Positions 60,801 through 64,000 of a DNA stretch of 64,000 nucleotides are shown piece by piece. Within the stretch, counting starts at the first letter, position 1. The number at the start of each line of letters is the position of its first letter. Origin of the DNA: Eudromia elegans (taxonomy: Eukaryota > Chordata > Aves > Tinamiformes > Tinamidae); the NCBI GenBank assembly GCA_003342815.1, contig PTEX01000195.1:132200-196199 (forward strand), written 5' to 3'. Below the pieces are notes generated by a model. The model made no database searches. It was not told the origin of the DNA and saw nothing but the letters and a program-made list of their open reading frames with translations. Made by a program: the position numbers and the translations under genes.

Positions 60801-63800
60801 GAGACTTGTCTATCTCTCTTCTTTATATCATTCTGAAGTCTTGAACTCACCCAGACAGAGCAGATTAACAAGCACAGATTAGCATCTAAGAACTCCTGCT
60901 GTGGGCTGTGTTAGACTGAATCCATCTCACAGGGCTTCTTGCATAAATTTCTAGTCTCCCAAGAGATTGCCTTGAAATCTTAAAAGGAAATGCAAACCCA
61001 TCAGCGCCATGCTGCTCAGAGCAGCACATACGACCTGTTGTTGATAGCAGAATTAGCTCCTTGCTAGACCTTTTCAATGACTTTCTGAATCTTTTATAAC
61101 AGCGAAGTTACTCAACCTTTGGGAACAGGTTTCCTTGAGGAAGATCTTCTGGTATTTTGTGACATTTTTATTTTGTTTCTCTATTTAATGTTAGAGAGCA
61201 AACACAGAGAATGACATAAACGCAGCATCCTGGTCTACACAATCCATACCAAACGCAGCCCTTCAGCTCCACTGAGAACCAAACCTGCTGAAGTAGAGAA
61301 CCTTTCCCATCCATTCTCAAATATCCCCTCCTTTTTTTTTTTACTCCTCAATGGTTTCATTCTGATAATCACATTTTCTTACAAATGCCCTTTTCCAAAC
61401 CAAAATCTTCTCTCTAGCTAGTTATTTGTCTGGGGAGCCATTTGCCAGTGCTGTTTTGGTGGTGAATACCACCGGGGCTGTCCTAAGAGTCCTTCCTCGG
61501 TGCTCAGAGAACGTTCCACGGCCCATTGCACACAAACACGGGTCTCCCTCTGTATCTGCTGTTGTGCACAGCTTGGGACTGGCAGTGAAACTCCCTGGGT
61601 TGCTCTCCGGCAGGGGAGGGAGAAGGTGCTAGATATGCCACCCCCAGGTTTGTTTTGGGAAGCTTCACCCTTTCACATACTCAGTTAATTTTTAATAGTG
61701 ACCAGTAACTGTGACACCAGTGCCTGGTCAGCAGCCCACCAGTTTTNTTAATGATAGACTAAATTTGAGATACGAATGATGGAGAGAGTTGACCAATTTT
61801 ACTTAAGTGATTTCAGCCAAATGGAGCCTTGTCTTGAAAGGTGAAGAATCAAATTAACATCCCTAAATTTGTATCCATTAATTAGCCACACAGGGAAGAC
61901 AACTGAGNCTTCGGGTGTTGTGCTCTTGCCAGGCAAAACTTTCAATTAGCTAAAAGCAAGGTGCCCTGACTCCAAAATGATCAGGACAGCAACAGGGTTC
62001 CTGACGCTCTGCCNGAGTTTCAGGCTACTGACCTTCCTTCCTTCGCAGCGGAGCAACAGGCAGCACCGAGAGTATCTGCACGCGAGTGACAGTCAATCTT
62101 GCACCTTATCTCTGCCGCTGCACTTCTGTCCTTGGGGACATATTTGCACGTCCTGCAGGCTCTCCACCAGTTCAGATCCAGCCATGAGCTACTGTGACTC
62201 ACTTAAATAAGATTTATTTATAAAGCACAGCAAAAATCTGCTTTAGGCTTGTGTGCCCTGCCATGAAACTGTGATCCCTTTGGCAAGTCCATCAAANATG
62301 CGGACTAAGCCTTGCTTACTGAAAGTGAGCACCAGAAAGCATAACCTATCGCGACGGAGAAGTTAGGCTCCAAATGACACCAAATACCACCAAAGTCACT
62401 CTCAAAGGAAGCACAATAATGAAATCAATCATCAGCAGGATGCTGGCATCCGTGTGCTCCGGCAGGAAAGCAGCACGGCAGTCCAGCACTCAGAGATCTG
62501 ACTTGGGTCACAGGTAGGTTTTAAGAAACAAAAGGAGATAACAGAGTCTGTCCCAGCTGCAGACCCTTTCTGGGGGAGACAAGGAGAGCCAGGGTTAACA
62601 CTCAGGACTCAGGTGCTATGGCTTGAGGAGGATCATTGCTCTGGTGCATATTCACAGGACTATTGACAGAGCTAGCACAATTCTCAGCACAGAATGCAAC
62701 TGGTACAGGAAATACAGCTGGATAGATGTACCCTGAGGAATAGTAAAAAGCTTTTCATAAAACAACAGTACCGGGATGGTCCTTTCCCTGAATGTCAAGA
62801 CCTATGGGCATCAGCTCATCACTTCTGGGGCAGACACACAGCTCCAGTTAATGTGCCTGAACCCAGGGCAGCAGGACACGTTCCTTCCTGGGACTCTTTG
62901 CCAGCTGTCAGGCCACCTTCCCAGGTGCACTGAGCAACGGACTTCCATGCTCCGAGGGAGCAAATGGAAGAGCAGATAATGGGCCCTGTCCTGCCCCAAA
63001 TTCCCAAGGCAGAACAAGCAACTCAGCTGTGCTCCAGAGATACTATTATTATTATTTGCAGCGAGCAGACAGAGCTTTATCACCTGGCTACGGCAAAGTA
63101 AATTGCCCTTCAGCATAATATATCAGTCTCAAACCCACTGCATGTGAGCAGCCTGGTAATTTTCTAGCAGCTGACAGAACACTGATAACCTCAAGAGCTG
63201 CGTTATTTAAACAGAGCAAGGTGAGCTCTGTTTATCCCTCGGGCTCAGGTTGAACGGGTGACAGATGTAGAAGCTACAACCAATTAGATTTTTAAATAGT
63301 GAGAACAAATCTATCAGGCGAGCACTCGGAGATGGAGCACGTCAGTGTCAGCAGCTTCCTCCATGGCAAAGCCCGAGGACGGGAGGTGCCCCCATCTCGC
63401 AGAGCGCTGGGCAGGGTCTTGGTGAGGACCTGCCACGTGAAAGCNGCTTTCCATTTGTGTTACTCAGCTCTCTTTACCTCCACGTGTTTCTATAGCTGTC
63501 TCTCACCTCGCCTCTTCAGAGGCGAGCCAAGCAGTTGGGCACCCTGCCCAGACACTTTCTATGTGTGACCAGACTCCTGCGTCTTTACAGGCATCCAGCA
63601 ACAAATCTTTGCTTCCCATCAGTGCCAGGATGGACAGCTAGTGATACCCCAACAGCAGCCTGAGCCAGAGTGACCAGAACTGTGCCCCTTCACAGGCAAT
63701 CCCAGGTTTTCACCCTGCCATCNGCAGGGACACACAGGAGCCGTGACTGTTCTTTTAGCTCACCGAGAACGGGAATATCTCGCCACAGATACAGAGCACA

Positions 63801-64000
63801 AGAAACTGCAGGCATCACCTAAAGCAGGAATTTTCAGGTCGCTGATATTCCATGAATTACTGACTAGTGATTCTTAGAAAAACACATATTTTAAGTGGCA
63901 AATGCTCTGTGCAAAAGCAGATCCTAACATCAGCAAAGCTAGCATTCATCATCCATTTGAAATAGTTACAAATGCTGGTAAAATAGTTGCAAATACTAAA
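54834..64000 (-). other. CAMTA1: CAMTA1 intron within the CG-1 domain (runs off right edge)
   Basis: More than 9.1 kb follows without the preceding CG-1 exon; I looked for CYVHSSIIPTFHRRCYWLLQ and found nothing like it on the minus strand. There are no genes or clear mobile elements. Short open frames and single Ns occur throughout. A long intron here fits the known large size of the 5' part of CAMTA1. Confidence 0.7.

Noticed and set aside
54834-64000. Possible earlier CG-1 exons of CAMTA1
   Set aside because: I looked for the VKYRKDGYCWKKRKDGK and VECLYGCYVHSSIIPTFHRR blocks on the minus strand and found none. They must lie beyond the right edge.
1-64000. Retrovirus-like or other capsid-bearing elements, tRNA/rRNA genes, CRISPR arrays
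   Set aside because: No LTR pairs, polymerase or gag-like motifs, tRNA-like folds or spaced repeats were noticed. The only mobile elements recognised are CR1 LINE tails.

Overview
The window looks like avian nuclear DNA. It carries two CR1-type LINE tails (about 52968-53155 on + and 14066-14258 on -). It also has vertebrate GT-AG introns of moderate size, two CpG islands, and a gene order (CAMTA1 followed in tandem by VAMP3) that I recall from other vertebrates. The species cannot be named from this. Single Ns are scattered throughout, and a 68-N gap (36557-36624) sits in a CpG island, so this is draft-quality assembly.

Almost everything lies in one minus-strand gene, CAMTA1 (calmodulin-binding transcription activator 1). 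Seventeen exons can be placed by protein similarity, GT-AG boundaries and phase agreement: 54680-54833, 46847-46987, 42626-44481, 40174-40300, 39098-39232, 30025-30164, 29582-29778, 29164-29242, 28040-28355, 27105-27628, 25635-25822, 24360-24606, 23862-23933, 20166-20359, 19905-19979, a 31-nt cassette exon 16304-16334, and the last coding exon ending at 7104. Together they encode 1502 residues, starting inside the CG-1 DNA-binding domain. The activation region, IPT/TIG domain, ankyrin repeats, IQ motifs and C-terminus follow. The earlier CG-1 exons and the promoter lie beyond the right edge. The 3' UTR runs from about 7040 to a candidate poly(A) site near 3605.

At the left edge, also on the minus strand and only about 1.9 kb past the CAMTA1 poly(A) candidate, is the 5' end of VAMP3. 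Exon 1 sits in a CpG island (start codon at 1659-1658) and exon 2 is at 300-381. The rest of VAMP3 is off the left edge. Its start codon is split by intron 1 (AT|G).

The most interesting point is the CAMTA1 C-terminus. Including or skipping the 31-nt cassette makes the last exon be read in two different frames, and both are open. Each gives a 21-residue tail. The skipped form resembles the tail I recall for the paralogue CAMTA2, so the included form looks like an overprinted frame. Second is a CpG island (about 36.4-37.1 kb) in the intron before the ankyrin exons. It could be an internal promoter for a short ankyrin/IQ-only CAMTA1. No prokaryotic systems, CRISPR, tRNA or rRNA genes, or virus-derived elements were recognised. 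Most other open frames look like chance frames in introns or GC-rich islands.
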